From: Limnohabitans sp. Rim8
GTDB lineage: Bacteria; Pseudomonadota; Gammaproteobacteria; Burkholderiales; Burkholderiaceae_C
Reading direction: 5' to 3'
DNA: 56,865 nt
Assembly (NCBI GenBank): GCA_945901045.1
Contig: CAMDKK010000021.1
Span: 1-56,865, forward strand
The translations under genes and the position numbers were made by a program. Each line of letters starts with the position of its first letter. The stretch's first letter is position 1. Below the pieces are notes generated by a model. It ran no database searches. It was not told where the DNA came from and saw only the letters and a program-made list of their open reading frames with translations. Shown piece by piece: positions 28,166-38,469 of the stretch.

Positions 28166-29148
28166 AACAACACACGGCACCTTGGTGGTTGCCTGGCGGA
28201 CACATTCAAACCATCTGGCCCGCTTTGTATGCGCAACCCCTGCAAGGCCCTGCGCCCCGGTTTGAGCGCGAAAGGTGGGCAACGCCTGATGGCGACTTTA
28301 TTGATGTCGATTTCTTGGCAACTTCCGCGCCACCGCACACGCCAACCTTGGTGCTTTTCCATGGGCTTGAAGGTTCTTCTGCAAGCCATTATGCGCAATC
28401 CTTTGCCAGTTGGGCTGACAACGCGCAGGTCCGATTTGCCTTGCCGCATTTCAGAGGATGCAGCGGGGAGTTGAATCTTGCCCCGCGGGCTTACCACTCA
28501 GGAGACCATCAAGAGATAGACTGGATCCTCAAACGCATCAAGCAACGGCAAGGCCCGCACGCCCCACTGGTGGCGGCGGGTGTGTCATTGGGCGGCAACG
28601 CCTTGATGCGCTGGGCGGGCGAACAAGGGCACTGTGCTGCGCAAACTCTCCAAGCCGTTGCGTCAATTTGTTCGCCTCTGGACTTGACCTCAAGCGGCCA
28701 CGCCATAGGTCAAGGCATCAACCGACAGGTCTACACCCGCATGTTTTTGCGCAGCATGAAGCCCAAAGCCATGGCCAAGTTGAAACAACATCCCGGCCTG
28801 TTTGACCCCCAAGCCTTGTCAGCAGCAAAAGACCTCTTCACCTTTGACAATATTTTCACGGCGCCCTTGCACGGCTTCAAAGACACGCCCGACTACTGGG
28901 CCCGCGCTTCGGCTAAACCGCTGATGCACCAAATTGCTGTGCCCGCCTTGGCCTTGAATGCACAAAATGACCCGTTCATTCCTGTGCACAGTCTGCCGCA
29001 GAAGAAAGACATCAGTCGGCAAGTTGAGCTGTGGCGGCCAGCGCATGGCGGACATGTAGGTTTTGCGACCGGTCCCATGCCAGGCTATTTGGCCGAAATG
29101 CCTCGCGCTGTCGGAGCTTGGTTATTACAGAAAGTTGCAAATGGATGA
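28162..29148 (+). CDS. YheT-family alpha/beta hydrolase
   Basis: A 328-residue alpha/beta hydrolase of the YheT/ABHD1-3 type, esterases or lipases of uncertain substrate. The start WWLPGGHIQTIWPALYAQ, the oxyanion segment LVLFHGLEGSSAS, the nucleophile elbow GVSLGGNAL (Ser142), the acid in NAQNDPFIP and the final histidine in HGGHVGF are all present. It starts with TTG at 28162, overlapping the stop of the previous gene (TTGA); no ATG fits, since conserved sequence begins at residue 8. It overlaps the next gene by eight bases. Confidence 0.88.
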   Translation: MKQHTAPWWLPGGHIQTIWPALYAQPLQGPAPRFERERWATPDGDFIDVDFLATSAPPHTPTLVLFHGLEGSSASHYAQSFASWADNAQVRFALPHFRGCSGELNLAPRAYHSGDHQEIDWILKRIKQRQGPHAPLVAAGVSLGGNALMRWAGEQGHCAAQTLQAVASICSPLDLTSSGHAIGQGINRQVYTRMFLRSMKPKAMAKLKQHPGLFDPQALSAAKDLFTFDNIFTAPLHGFKDTPDYWARASAKPLMHQIAVPALALNAQNDPFIPVHSLPQKKDISRQVELWRPAHGGHVGFATGPMPGYLAEMPRAVGAWLLQKVANG

Positions 29149-29707
29149 CATCGTCCAACAAGCCATGCGCAAATGGCCCAACGTACCCGACTGCTACGGT
29201 TGGTTGGGCCTCGATGAGCGCGGCCAATGGTTCATGCGCGACGAAACCGCGCAGGCCCAAGGCCACTTTCAAAGTGGTCGGCCAGGTGCCAAAGGCGCGC
29301 TGCTCACCCACAACAAACTGATCGATTTCATTGAGCGCAATTACGAAGCCGATGCGGCTGGCTGTTGGTACTTTCAAAACGGACCCCAGCGAGTGTATGT
29401 CGAGCTGCAAGCCACACCGTGGATATGGCGGCTCGAAGCCGATCTGCGCATCACAGCCCACACCGGACGGCCTGCGCAATTGCGTGAATGCCTGGTGGAC
29501 GAAAATGGTCGCGTCTACCTGCACACTGACCTCGGCCTCGGCCTGGTCCACACCATGGACGTCAGCACCGTTGCCCAAGCACTGGAGATGGGCACATGGC
29601 GCTTGATTGAAATTCAGGGCGCAGAAATACCCCAAAAATACCATTACATCCCAAGTCCACAGGGCGCTCAGGCACAGGGCCAGCTGCAGCATCAATCACA
29701 GGCATAA
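29141..29707 (+). CDS. Conserved protein of unknown function, linked to YheT gene
   Basis: A 188-residue cytoplasmic-looking protein without signal or membrane segments. I believe it belongs to a family seen beside YheT-type hydrolases in Burkholderiales, possibly the one named DUF2946, but I cannot verify the name. Marked segments are MRKWPNVPDCYGWLGLDERG, the aromatic NGPQRVYVELQATPWIWRLE and TDLGLGLVHTMDV. No catalytic pattern is clear. It begins eight bases before the hydrolase stop, so the two are co-translated and may act together. Confidence 0.7.
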   Translation: MDDIVQQAMRKWPNVPDCYGWLGLDERGQWFMRDETAQAQGHFQSGRPGAKGALLTHNKLIDFIERNYEADAAGCWYFQNGPQRVYVELQATPWIWRLEADLRITAHTGRPAQLRECLVDENGRVYLHTDLGLGLVHTMDVSTVAQALEMGTWRLIEIQGAEIPQKYHYIPSPQGAQAQGQLQHQSQA

Positions 29708-29732
29708 AAAAACCGGCTCCAAGAGCCGGTTT
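29706..29732. terminator. Terminator between convergent genes
   Basis: AAACCGGCTC (29710-29719), CAA, GAGCCGGTTT (29723-29732) is a perfect 10-bp stem. On the minus strand it is followed by a seven-T run (29706-29712 read in reverse), so it mainly ends the cytochrome c gene; on the plus strand the T run is short. Confidence 0.85.
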
Positions 29733-29753
29733 GACAGTGTAAAAATTATTATC

Positions 29754-30293
29754 TTATTTGGCTTGTGCAACAGGCGCAGCAGCAGCGGCAGGTGCTTTTG
29801 CTTCTTCGAACTTGGCACCAGCTGCATTGGCCATGAAGGCAACCGCGCGGCCGATTTCAATGTCAGAGAAATCACCGCCACCTTGCGCACCCATGGCGCC
29901 CTTGCCCTTCAGGGACGAATTCATCAAAGCCGCATAACCTGTTTTGATGCGAGGACCCCAAGCAGCAGCATCGCCAAACTTGGGCGCTCCCGCAGCGCCT
30001 GCAGCGTGGCAGGCTGTACATTGTGCTTTGTACACTTCTTCGCCTAACTTGAGCGGACGGTTGGCGTCACGCACTTCCACCGAGCCGACTTTTTGAATCC
30101 GCATGGCCACTGCCTTTTGGGCATTTTCTGCACCAGGCGCTTCTTTGTTGGCAGATGTCACGAAATAAACCAAGCCAATGATCACAAAAATCGGAATTAC
30201 AAAAGAAAAGAAACTTAACAGCAACATTTGCATGGGTGTTTTCACGGGACCCGTATGGTCTTCGTGAGCTTGTGCATGGTTTTTGTCGCTCAT
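29754..30293 (-). CDS. Membrane-anchored cytochrome c5-like protein
   Basis: A 179-residue c-type cytochrome. A hydrophilic start (MSDKNHAQAHEDHTGPVKTP) leads into one membrane helix at about residues 22-46, then a periplasmic domain with the haem motif CTACH (Cys92, Cys95, His96) in VYKAQCTACHAAGAAGAPKF. The likely axial methionine is in KGAMGAQGG. The tail is Ala/Pro/Lys-rich. It probably carries electrons to a terminal oxidase. ATG 30293 has a GAGGA site; the frame extends upstream through the antisense of a tRNA, which is not coding. A dyad lies in its 5' leader. Confidence 0.88.
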   Translation of the reverse strand: MSDKNHAQAHEDHTGPVKTPMQMLLLSFFSFVIPIFVIIGLVYFVTSANKEAPGAENAQKAVAMRIQKVGSVEVRDANRPLKLGEEVYKAQCTACHAAGAAGAPKFGDAAAWGPRIKTGYAALMNSSLKGKGAMGAQGGGDFSDIEIGRAVAFMANAAGAKFEEAKAPAAAAAPVAQAK

Positions 30294-30320
30294 AGCGTCC
30301 TCAAATGGGTCAGGGTTCTT

Positions 30321-30345
30321 GAAACGAAAAAATACCTTTCGTTTC
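30321..30345. promoter_or_regulatory. Perfect 9-bp dyad upstream of cytochrome c5 gene
   Basis: GAAACGAAA (30321-30329), seven bases, TTTCGTTTC (30337-30345), placed 28-52 bases before the ATG at 30293. It could be an operator or a leader hairpin affecting translation. No T run follows closely on the minus strand. Confidence 0.45.
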
Positions 30346-30440
30346 TTGCAAATTAGCCTTCGATTATAGCCAATCCCCATGAACAATCTGGCCAGCAAGA
30401 ACGTCTGCATGCGATAATTATGGCTCCAAACTAATGACAA

Positions 30441-30516
30441 GCGGCTGTAGCTCAGTGGATAGAGTATTGGCCTCCGAAGCCAAGGGTCGTGGGTTCGATC
30501 CCCGCCAGCCGCACCA
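30441..30516 (+). tRNA. tRNA-Arg, anticodon CCG
   Basis: A 76-base cloverleaf with a perfect 7-bp acceptor stem (GCGGCTG at 30441-30447 with CAGCCGC at 30506-30512), discriminator A and an encoded CCA end (30514-30516). The anticodon stem TTGGC/GCCAA encloses the loop CTCCGAA, giving anticodon CCG at 30474-30476, which reads CGG arginine codons. The T loop GGTTCGATCCC is standard. A GATAAT box at 30413-30418 may be its -10. Confidence 0.96.
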
Positions 30517-30526
30517 TAAAAGGCGT

Positions 30527-30646
30527 TCAATCTATTTGAGCCGTCATGCCCAATTTTTGAGCACAAACTTTGAGGGTTGACGTGATACTCGGCTTGACCG
30601 GGTAGCCCTCAGCACACACGTTGGCGGGTGTGACAAACCCCTTTTG
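30527..30646 (-). pseudogene. Possible remnant of a HigA/antidote-type antitoxin C terminus
   Basis: Within the gap between the tRNA and mrdA the minus strand has a 39-codon open stretch, bounded upstream by a stop and lacking a good start. It ends KPSITSTLKVCAQKLGMTAQ and ID. This pattern, with a proline-serine turn, a helix ending in LKV and then a LG-x-x-x strand, resembles the C termini of small helix-turn-helix antidote proteins. The match is short and made by eye, so this is tentative. The rest of 30517-30755 holds only a weak CCCCA/TGGGG stem, nothing I can name. Confidence 0.25.
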
Positions 30647-30755
30647 CTACGCGTAAAGCTGAATCCGAAAGGAAGAACTGTTGCGACGCAGGCCCCATCC
30701 GATTGGGGGTTAACGCGCACTGCTTGCGCTGTCAGCTAGCCAAGACAAACAGTCC

Positions 30756-32714
30756 TCAATTCATGCGCACGTCCGATTTATGGCGTGAAATACCGATCGG
30801 CGTAGGCGCCATCCCTTTTTGGACTGCGGCCACGTCTTCTTCGCTGGGATATTGGTTGAGCAGCCAATAATCAAACACGCGGCGGGCTATTGGGGCCGCA
30901 TGGGCAGCACCAAAACCGGCATTTTCTACCAGCACGGCCAGCGCAATTTTGGGGTTTTCTGCGGGGGCAAAGGCCATGTACAGTGCATGGTCGCGTTGAC
31001 TTTCTTCCAGTTTGCCTGCGTTGTATTTGTCTTTCTGGCCGATGGTCACTGCTTGTGCCGTGCCCGTTTTACCTGCGCTTTGGTAGCCTGCACCCGCAAA
31101 CACGCGAGCCGAGGTGCCTTCGCGTGCGACGCCGATCAGCCCTTTATGAACCACGGCAACATGGTCAGGATTGAAGCCGAGGTCTGTTGGCTGGCTGGTT
31201 GCGACCGGTAAATTGGCATGGCTTAAAGCGTCTTGTGTGCCCATGACCAGCCGTGGGGTGTATTTGATGCCGCCTTTGGCCAATGTGGCGGTGGCGTGGG
31301 CCAGTTGCAACATGGTAAAGGCGTTGTAACCCTGACCAATGCCCAGGGAGATGGTTTCGCCTGCGAACCATTTTTGTTGCTCTGTTCGTTTGTAGTTGTT
31401 GCGCTTCCATTCGGTGCTGGGCAAGACGCCGCGGACTTCGCCAGGCAGGTCCAAGCCTGTTGATTGGCCAAAGCCCATCGGCTTCATGAAGTCGTGGATG
31501 GTATCTACGCCCAGGTCATTGGCCAAGGAGTAGTAGTACACGTTGCTCGACAAAACGATCGAACGCACCATGTCCACAGGCCCCAGTCCGGCATCGCCGT
31601 GACTGCGAAAGGTGTGGTTGCCAAAGGTCCACGAGCCGTTGTCGTTGATGAGGGTGTTGGCTGCGCGCTTGCCTGTGGAGAGCGCTGCCATGGCCATGAA
31701 GGGCTTGTAGGTGGAGCCTGGTGGGTAGGTGCCGCGCAGGGCGCGGTTGAGCAAGGGTTTGTCAATCGATTCACTCAAGGATTTCCAGTTCTCAACGTCA
31801 ATGCCTTCCACAAACAAATTGGGGTCAAAAGTCGGTTTGCTGACAAAAGCCAGCACCTCGCCACTGTTCGGATCGATCGCGACCAGCGCACCGCGGCGGT
31901 TGCCAAACAGGTCTTCGACCATTTTTTGCAGTTTGATGTCGAGGGTCAGTACCACGTTTTGACCCGGCGTTGCGGGGTGACTGGCCAATCGGCGTACCGC
32001 TCTGCCGCCCGCCGAGGTCTCGATTTCTTGCACGCCTGTGATGCCATGCAAGGCATGTTCGTAGCGTTGCTCGATGCCCAGTTTGCCTATGTATTCGGTG
32101 CCCCGGTAGTTGCCTTCTTCGTCTTCATCTTGAAGACGTGCTTTTTCTTTGGGGCTGATGCGACCGATATAGCCGATGACGTGGCTGGCCAGATCGCCAT
32201 AGGGGTATTGGCGGAACAGGCGGGCCTTGATGTCAACCCCAGGGAAGCGGTAGCGCTGGGCTGCAAATCGGGCCACTTCGGTGTCGGTCAAGCGGGTGCG
32301 GATGGGCAGCGAGTCAAAGCCTTTCGATTCTTCGCGCAGGCGTTTGAAACGGCGTTTATCACGGGCCTGGATGTCGATCAGTTGTGACAGTCCTTCGATC
32401 GTAGCTTCCACGTCCGGCACTTTGACAGGCGTGATCTCCAAGGTGTAGGCCGAGTAGTTGCTGGCCAGAATTTCGCCATTGCGGTCAAAAATAATGCCGC
32501 GCGTAGGGACCGTTGGAATGATGGCGGTGCGATTGTCTTCGGCTTGCTCTTGAAGGTCTTCGTGGCGAATGACTTGCAAATAAGCCAGTCGTGCAACCAA
32601 CAAGCCAAAGCAGAAAATGATGAAAAATTGGGTGGCCACCACCCGGATGCGGAATTTGTGAATTTCCAACTGCGAGTTGCGAAGTTCGGCCAGCGAGGGC
32701 AACCAGGACGCCAT
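30756..32714 (-). CDS. mrdA: Penicillin-binding protein 2 (elongasome transpeptidase)
   Basis: PBP2 cross-links peptidoglycan during cell elongation. The 652-residue product has an N-terminal membrane helix at about 26-46, the dimerisation domain starting TRGIIFDRNGEILASN, and the transpeptidase domain with Ser334-Thr-Tyr-Lys337 (PPGSTYKPFM), Ser389-Ser390-Asn391 and Lys548-Thr-Gly550. ATG 32714 lies one base past the mreD stop; a start 12 codons upstream would overlap mreD. The usual partner rodA is not next to it here. Confidence 0.95.
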   Translation of the reverse strand: MASWLPSLAELRNSQLEIHKFRIRVVATQFFIIFCFGLLVARLAYLQVIRHEDLQEQAEDNRTAIIPTVPTRGIIFDRNGEILASNYSAYTLEITPVKVPDVEATIEGLSQLIDIQARDKRRFKRLREESKGFDSLPIRTRLTDTEVARFAAQRYRFPGVDIKARLFRQYPYGDLASHVIGYIGRISPKEKARLQDEDEEGNYRGTEYIGKLGIEQRYEHALHGITGVQEIETSAGGRAVRRLASHPATPGQNVVLTLDIKLQKMVEDLFGNRRGALVAIDPNSGEVLAFVSKPTFDPNLFVEGIDVENWKSLSESIDKPLLNRALRGTYPPGSTYKPFMAMAALSTGKRAANTLINDNGSWTFGNHTFRSHGDAGLGPVDMVRSIVLSSNVYYYSLANDLGVDTIHDFMKPMGFGQSTGLDLPGEVRGVLPSTEWKRNNYKRTEQQKWFAGETISLGIGQGYNAFTMLQLAHATATLAKGGIKYTPRLVMGTQDALSHANLPVATSQPTDLGFNPDHVAVVHKGLIGVAREGTSARVFAGAGYQSAGKTGTAQAVTIGQKDKYNAGKLEESQRDHALYMAFAPAENPKIALAVLVENAGFGAAHAAPIARRVFDYWLLNQYPSEEDVAAVQKGMAPTPIGISRHKSDVRMN

Positions 32715-32715
32715 G

Positions 32716-33237
32716 TCAGAGCGTGCGATTGAGCACAGAAGACCGGTCACGCCGCTGAGGAATCAGCAGCAAGGTGCTCAGGACGGGCCACAACACCGCT
32801 TGAATCAAGGGGGCTAACAACAAGCCCCAGTTGAAAAGGGCCTGGCCAACGAACGAGCGCGTGATCCATTCGGTCAAGGCTGCGAGCGCAAACAAGGGCA
32901 GTACTTGTATGGATTGCTGATGCACTGGAAACCACAACAGTCGCCGGTGAATGCTGATGGCGCCAAAACAGAGCAGGGTGTAGGCCAGTGCATTTTGTCC
33001 GAGCAGGGCGGATTCATGAACGTCCATCAACAGGCCGAACACAAAAGCAGCACCGATGCCCACCCGTCGCGGTTGGTGCACGCTCCAAAACACCAGGCTC
33101 ATGGCCAGCAGGTCGGGCGTCCAAAAGTAGTTGCCCAATCCGATCAACATGTTCAAGATCAGGGTCAAAAACAAACTGAACCAGATGAAAGTGGGATCGA
33201 CTGGGGACAACAAGGGCTTGCCGCGTTCCATGATCAT
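32716..33237 (-). CDS. mreD: Rod shape-determining protein MreD
   Basis: MreD is a membrane part of the elongasome. The 173-residue product has five or six predicted helices and segments typical of the family: LLSPVDPTFIWFSLFLTLIL, and PDLLAMSLVFWSVHQPRRVG, then FVFGLLMDVHESALLGQNAL. It overlaps mreC by four bases and is one base from mrdA, consistent with a single mreBCD-mrdA transcript. Confidence 0.92.
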   Translation of the reverse strand: MIMERGKPLLSPVDPTFIWFSLFLTLILNMLIGLGNYFWTPDLLAMSLVFWSVHQPRRVGIGAAFVFGLLMDVHESALLGQNALAYTLLCFGAISIHRRLLWFPVHQQSIQVLPLFALAALTEWITRSFVGQALFNWGLLLAPLIQAVLWPVLSTLLLIPQRRDRSSVLNRTL

Positions 33238-34208
33238 GGTCGAACTCCTTGGGCACCAACGTCACTGGTGTCCAGGGCGGGTAGCTGGTCTTTAGCGCCA
33301 CCGATTTTTTTGCTGCGAACGGGTTTGGGTGCTATTTCTACGGGCGGCGGGTCGAGTTCTTTGGATTGTTGCAGGACCAGTAAATGGCGCCCCTCTTTGT
33401 TGGACAGCGGCGTGGCGTGGATGCGTGCAAAAGCCGCATCGGTGCGCCTGTCGATGCGGCTGATCTTGGCCACATGCAAACCGGCGGGATAGACCCCGTC
33501 AATGCCGCTGGTAGAGAGCATGTCGCCAACTTCCACATCGGCCCCAGGGGGGACAAAACGCAGCTCAAGAGCGCCGCTGGCGTGTCCTGGATTGCCAAAA
33601 GCGATGTTGCGTTGCCCGGTGCGTACATTCATCACCGGAATGCTTTGATCGCGGTCGGTGAGCAAGGTGACTTCACTGACCAAAGGGTAGACGCGGGTGA
33701 CCTGGCCCAGAACACCGGATTCGTCGATCACGGGTGAGCCCACAACGACGCCTTCTGTCATGCCCTTGTCGATCACAATGCGCTGGCTAAAGGGGTCGGG
33801 CGTTTCGTACAGCACCTGAACAGTTTTGGCACTCACTGACAATTGAGGGCGTAAATTCAGGAGCCTGCGCAAGTGCGCATTTTCAATTTGAAGTTGCTCA
33901 ATTTTTTGCAGCTTCAAGCTGTCCAAGGACAGTTTTTTGTCGTTTTGGGCTGCCAGAGACCGGGCTTCCTGCAAAGACACAAAATAACCGCCCAAGTAGC
34001 CGATCGCATGACTGGGCTGGAGGATCAGCCACTGAAGCGGCGACATGACGGTCGCAATCGTCGAACGCAAAGGGTTGGTGATCTTGAAGCGTTCGTCCGA
34101 CACCATCAAGAGCACAGCGAAAAGCCCAAACAGGGTGACCTTGGAAAATGCCGATATGCCTTGCCTGAAAAAAGGTGGGGGCGTGTGGTCAATCGACTCC
34201 AGAGACAT
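33234..34208 (-). CDS. mreC: Rod shape-determining protein MreC
   Basis: MreC is a single-pass periplasmic scaffold of the elongasome. The 324-residue product starts MSLESIDHTPPPFFRQGISA, has a membrane helix about 20-37, a coiled coil about 80-110 (SLDSLKLQKIEQLQIENAHL), and the beta-domain signatures VIDESGVLGQVTRVYPLVSE and VEVGDMLSTSGIDGVYPAGL. The tail is rich in Pro and Lys. An alternative start 33 codons upstream would run into mreB, so I use ATG 34208, although no clear ribosome binding site precedes it. Confidence 0.93.
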   Translation of the reverse strand: MSLESIDHTPPPFFRQGISAFSKVTLFGLFAVLLMVSDERFKITNPLRSTIATVMSPLQWLILQPSHAIGYLGGYFVSLQEARSLAAQNDKKLSLDSLKLQKIEQLQIENAHLRRLLNLRPQLSVSAKTVQVLYETPDPFSQRIVIDKGMTEGVVVGSPVIDESGVLGQVTRVYPLVSEVTLLTDRDQSIPVMNVRTGQRNIAFGNPGHASGALELRFVPPGADVEVGDMLSTSGIDGVYPAGLHVAKISRIDRRTDAAFARIHATPLSNKEGRHLLVLQQSKELDPPPVEIAPKPVRSKKIGGAKDQLPALDTSDVGAQGVRP

Positions 34209-34236
34209 AAAAGGGAGCGCAAACGTATGCGCGGGC

Positions 34237-35340
<1,104 letters not shown>

Positions 35341-35379
35341 CTAAAAGGTCAGCGGTAAGCCTGTTGCACGACGACTGCA

Positions 35380-35395
35380 TTAGCGCATACGCTAA
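35380..35395. promoter_or_regulatory. Small dyad in the mreB/gatC divergent promoter region
   Basis: TTAGCG (35380-35385), CATA, CGCTAA (35390-35395) lies roughly midway between the divergent mreB (35280) and gatC (35487) starts. It may be an operator or chance symmetry; the arms are only six bases. Confidence 0.3.
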
Positions 35396-35486
35396 ACACT
35401 GGATAATAACGCATCCCCTGTGAAAAGATGGTTAGACCACCCTTTAATTCACGGCTTAACAGGCTCATCACTTCATTTGTATACCT

Positions 35487-35786
35487 ATGTCATTGACCTC
35501 TCAGGACATCGACCGGATCGCCAATTTGGCCCGGTTGGATCTCCAACCGGAAGAACGCGAGCGCATGCTGGCGCAAATCAATGGCTTTTTTGGCATCGTC
35601 GAAGCCATGCAGGCCGTGGACACCACCGGCATCGAGCCGATGGCCCACCCCGTGGCCGCCATCCAGGACATTACGCTGCGTCTTCGCCCCGACGTGGCCA
35701 GCGAGCCCAACCAACGCGAAGCCAACCAACGCAGCGCTCCCGCTGTTGAGCGTGGCCTGTTTTTGGTACCGAAAGTGATCGAGTAA
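35487..35786 (+). CDS. gatC: Asp-tRNA(Asn)/Glu-tRNA(Gln) amidotransferase subunit C
   Basis: GatC stabilises the GatCAB complex, which turns misacylated Glu-tRNA(Gln) or Asp-tRNA(Asn) into the correct amides. The 99-residue product has the family pattern: [20 protein letters not shown], then a linker [20 protein letters not shown] and the C-terminal [15 protein letters not shown]. gatA follows after three bases. The gene order gatC-gatA is usual; the next expected gene, gatB, is displaced by 2.2 kb. Confidence 0.95.
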   Translation: MSLTSQDIDRIANLARLDLQPEERERMLAQINGFFGIVEAMQAVDTTGIEPMAHPVAAIQDITLRLRPDVASEPNQREANQRSAPAVERGLFLVPKVIE

Positions 35787-35789
35787 GCC

Positions 35790-37250
35790 ATGAGTGATCT
35801 GCACACCCTCAGTGTGAAAGCGTTGGCCAGCCTTTTACAAACCAAACAAGTCAGCGCCGTCGAAGTGGCCACCCGCTTTCTGGCCCGCTTGGGCGGCAAT
35901 CCGCACAACGCCTTTTTGGACATCGACAGCGAAGTCACGCTGGCCCAGGCCCGCGCTTCGGACGCCAAATTGGCGGCCGCAACCGCCGGTCCGCTCGAAG
36001 GCGTGCCGGTGGCCCACAAAGACGTGTTTGTCACCCGCGACTTCGTCACCACCGCAGGCTCCAAAATTTTGCAAGGCTACCGCTCGCCGTTTGACGCGAC
36101 TGTGGTGCAGCGCTTGGCGCAAGCCGGTATGGTCTCCCTGGGCAAGCTCAATTGCGACGAGTTCGCCATGGGCTCGGCCAACGAAAACTCGGCCTATGGC
36201 GCCGTGACCAACCCCTGGGACACGGCCCGCGTGCCCGGCGGTTCGTCGGGTGGCAGCGCCGCTGCCGTGGCTGCGCGACTGGTGCCCGCCGCCACCGGCA
36301 CCGACACGGGCGGCTCAATCCGCCAACCGGCCAGCTTTTGCGGCATCACCGGCATCAAGCCGACCTATGGCCGCGCCAGCCGCTACGGCATGATCGCCTA
36401 CGCCTCCAGCCTCGACCAAGCCGGCCCCATCGCCCGCAGCGCCGAAGACTGCGCCCTGTTGCTGAGCGCCATGTGCGGCCCCGACCTGGACCGCGACTCC
36501 ACCTCGCTGGACATGCCCTGCGAGGACTTCAACGCTGGGTTGAACAACCCGATTGAAGGCCTGCGCATTGGCATTCCGAAAGAGTTTTTTGGCGAAGGCC
36601 TGCACGCCGATGTGCGCGCTGCCGTGGACGGCGCTTTGCGCGAATTCGAAAAGCTGGGCGCCCAACTGGTGCCCATCAGCCTGCCGCGCACCGAGTTGTC
36701 GATTCCGGTGTACTACATCATTGCCCCGGCCGAAGCCAGCTCCAACCTGAGCCGCTTTGACGGCGTGAAGTTCGGCCATCGCGCCAAGGACTATGTGGAC
36801 CTGATAGACATGTACAAAAAGACCCGCGCCGAAGGCTTTGGCAACGAGGTCAAACGCCGCATCATGACCGGTGCCTATGTGCTGAGCCACGGCTACTACG
36901 ATGCGTATTACCTGCAAGCGCAAAAGATCCGCCGCATGATTGCCGACGATTTCCAAAACGCCTTTAAAACATGCGATGTGATCGCTGGCCCTGTCGCCCC
37001 GTCTGTGGCCTGGAAGATGGGTGAGAACGCCAACGACCCGGTGGCCGACTATTTGGCCGACATCTTCACCCTGCCTGCATCGTTGGCCGGTCTGCCCGGT
37101 ATGAGCTTGCCCGCAGGCTTTGGCGCGCATGGCATGCCCGTTGGCCTGCAATTGATTGGCAACTACTTCAAAGAAGCCCAGTTGCTGAACGCTGCGCACT
37201 GCTTGCAGCAAGCCACCGATTGGCACTCACAAAAGCCCAAGGAAATTTGA
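35790..37250 (+). CDS. gatA: Asp-tRNA(Asn)/Glu-tRNA(Gln) amidotransferase subunit A
   Basis: GatA is the glutaminase subunit that frees ammonia for GatB. The 486-residue product has the amidase-signature triad Lys77 ([10 protein letters not shown]), Ser152 in [13 protein letters not shown] and the nucleophile Ser176 in [14 protein letters not shown]. The conserved [20 protein letters not shown] segment distinguishes GatA from other amidases. Base composition is clearly GC-rich, unlike the cassette that follows one base after its stop. An AAGGAAA site in its last codons serves the next gene. Confidence 0.97.
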   Translation: MSDLHTLSVKALASLLQTKQVSAVEVATRFLARLGGNPHNAFLDIDSEVTLAQARASDAKLAAATAGPLEGVPVAHKDVFVTRDFVTTAGSKILQGYRSPFDATVVQRLAQAGMVSLGKLNCDEFAMGSANENSAYGAVTNPWDTARVPGGSSGGSAAAVAARLVPAATGTDTGGSIRQPASFCGITGIKPTYGRASRYGMIAYASSLDQAGPIARSAEDCALLLSAMCGPDLDRDSTSLDMPCEDFNAGLNNPIEGLRIGIPKEFFGEGLHADVRAAVDGALREFEKLGAQLVPISLPRTELSIPVYYIIAPAEASSNLSRFDGVKFGHRAKDYVDLIDMYKKTRAEGFGNEVKRRIMTGAYVLSHGYYDAYYLQAQKIRRMIADDFQNAFKTCDVIAGPVAPSVAWKMGENANDPVADYLADIFTLPASLAGLPGMSLPAGFGAHGMPVGLQLIGNYFKEAQLLNAAHCLQQATDWHSQKPKEI

Positions 37251-37251
37251 C

Positions 37252-38469
37252 ATGCAAAACGCATCTGATGAAGCCATTGCCCACCTTATCGCAGTTGGTG
37301 AGTCCTATCGATGCGAATTTAAAAGCAACTTCTCTAGCAAAGGAGATGGCAAGGAAAAAATATGTCGCACGATCTGTGCATTTGCAAACGACTTGAACGG
37401 AAAAGAAGAATTTGGTGTTATTGCCTTGGGTATAAATGACGATGGAACCCCAAGTGGCCTCACCATTGATGACGAGCTCGAGCAAAAGGTCATGTCCATT
37501 CGTGGCGATGGTAAGGTCATTCCTTTCCCCAGTTTTATTGCAGTTCGGCGCAAGCACAGAGGTCAAGTTTTTTTATCAATTGAGGTGCGCCCAAGCACTT
37601 CACCTCCTGTTAAATATGATCAGCGCATCTGGGTACGCCCAGGCAACACCACTCAGTTGGCAAATGGCCAAGAAGAGCTTCTTCTGAATGAGAAGCGTCG
37701 CAACAAAGATCAACCTGATGACACCCAAGTTCTTGAGGGTTTTTATCTCAATGACTTGAATCTCGACTATTTCAAAAGTCAATATTTGGTGCAAGCCTTT
37801 GCCACTGATGTGCTTCAAGCCAATGGACGTACCGATAATGAACGCCTTGCCAGCACAAAGATGATTGGCTATGGAAGGGACGGTGCGCTGTACCCCACCG
37901 TTCTGGGGATGCTGTGCCTTGGCCTTTCCCCCGCAGACGCTGTGCCAGGGGCCTATGTGCAATTTGTCCGCTTCGCAGGCGACGACGAAGCCTGCCCAGT
38001 GATGGATCAACAGGAAGTTCACGGCAACATCGCCGATGTCATTCAAAGCATCGAAGCGAAGTTCAATGCCCACAACCAGATACCAATTGACTTCACTTCA
38101 CAAGACCGTGAACAGCAGTTTTCACAATACCCCAAAGTCGCGTTTCAACAATTATTTCGCAATGCTGTGATGCATCGAAGCTACTTTGGCAGCAACGCCC
38201 CCATTCGTGTGTATTGGTTCAATGACCGAATTCGCATTACCAATCCTGGTGGACCATTTGGAATGGGACTTGAAGAATTCGGCAGACCCTATGCTGTCGG
38301 ATATCGCAACCCGAACTTGGCTGGTGCATTGAAAGACCTTGGCTTTGTGCAACGCTTTGGTGCTGGCATTGGTCTGGCACGCACCGAACTGCACAACAAC
38401 GGCAATCCGCCCTTAGAGCCAGACCCCAGTGCAAACTACGTGAGCATGACCATGCGAAAACGACCATGA
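37252..38469 (+). CDS. AlbA_2 (Schlafen-like) plus GHKL ATPase protein, inserted in gat operon
   Basis: A 405-residue two-domain protein. Residues about 14-150 resemble the AlbA_2/Schlafen-like putative nucleic-acid-binding domain: ESYRCEFKSNF, ICRTICAFANDLNGKEEFGV, then RIWVRPGNTTQLA. Residues about 290-400 resemble the RecG-like GHKL ATPase module: FQQLFRNAVMHRSYF (Asn304, His308), DRIRITNPGGPF and QRFGAGIGLAR. Proteins of this layout act as regulators or defence components elsewhere; the role here is unknown. It starts one base after gatA, overlaps the ParA-like gene by four bases, and is less GC-rich than the gat genes, suggesting transfer. Confidence 0.82.
   Translation: MQNASDEAIAHLIAVGESYRCEFKSNFSSKGDGKEKICRTICAFANDLNGKEEFGVIALGINDDGTPSGLTIDDELEQKVMSIRGDGKVIPFPSFIAVRRKHRGQVFLSIEVRPSTSPPVKYDQRIWVRPGNTTQLANGQEELLLNEKRRNKDQPDDTQVLEGFYLNDLNLDYFKSQYLVQAFATDVLQANGRTDNERLASTKMIGYGRDGALYPTVLGMLCLGLSPADAVPGAYVQFVRFAGDDEACPVMDQQEVHGNIADVIQSIEAKFNAHNQIPIDFTSQDREQQFSQYPKVAFQQLFRNAVMHRSYFGSNAPIRVYWFNDRIRITNPGGPFGMGLEEFGRPYAVGYRNPNLAGALKDLGFVQRFGAGIGLARTELHNNGNPPLEPDPSANYVSMTMRKRP

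Noticed and set aside
31464-32387. A 307-codon plus-strand frame
   Set aside because: It is fully antisense to mrdA, whose motifs are intact, and has no ribosome binding site or recognisable domain.
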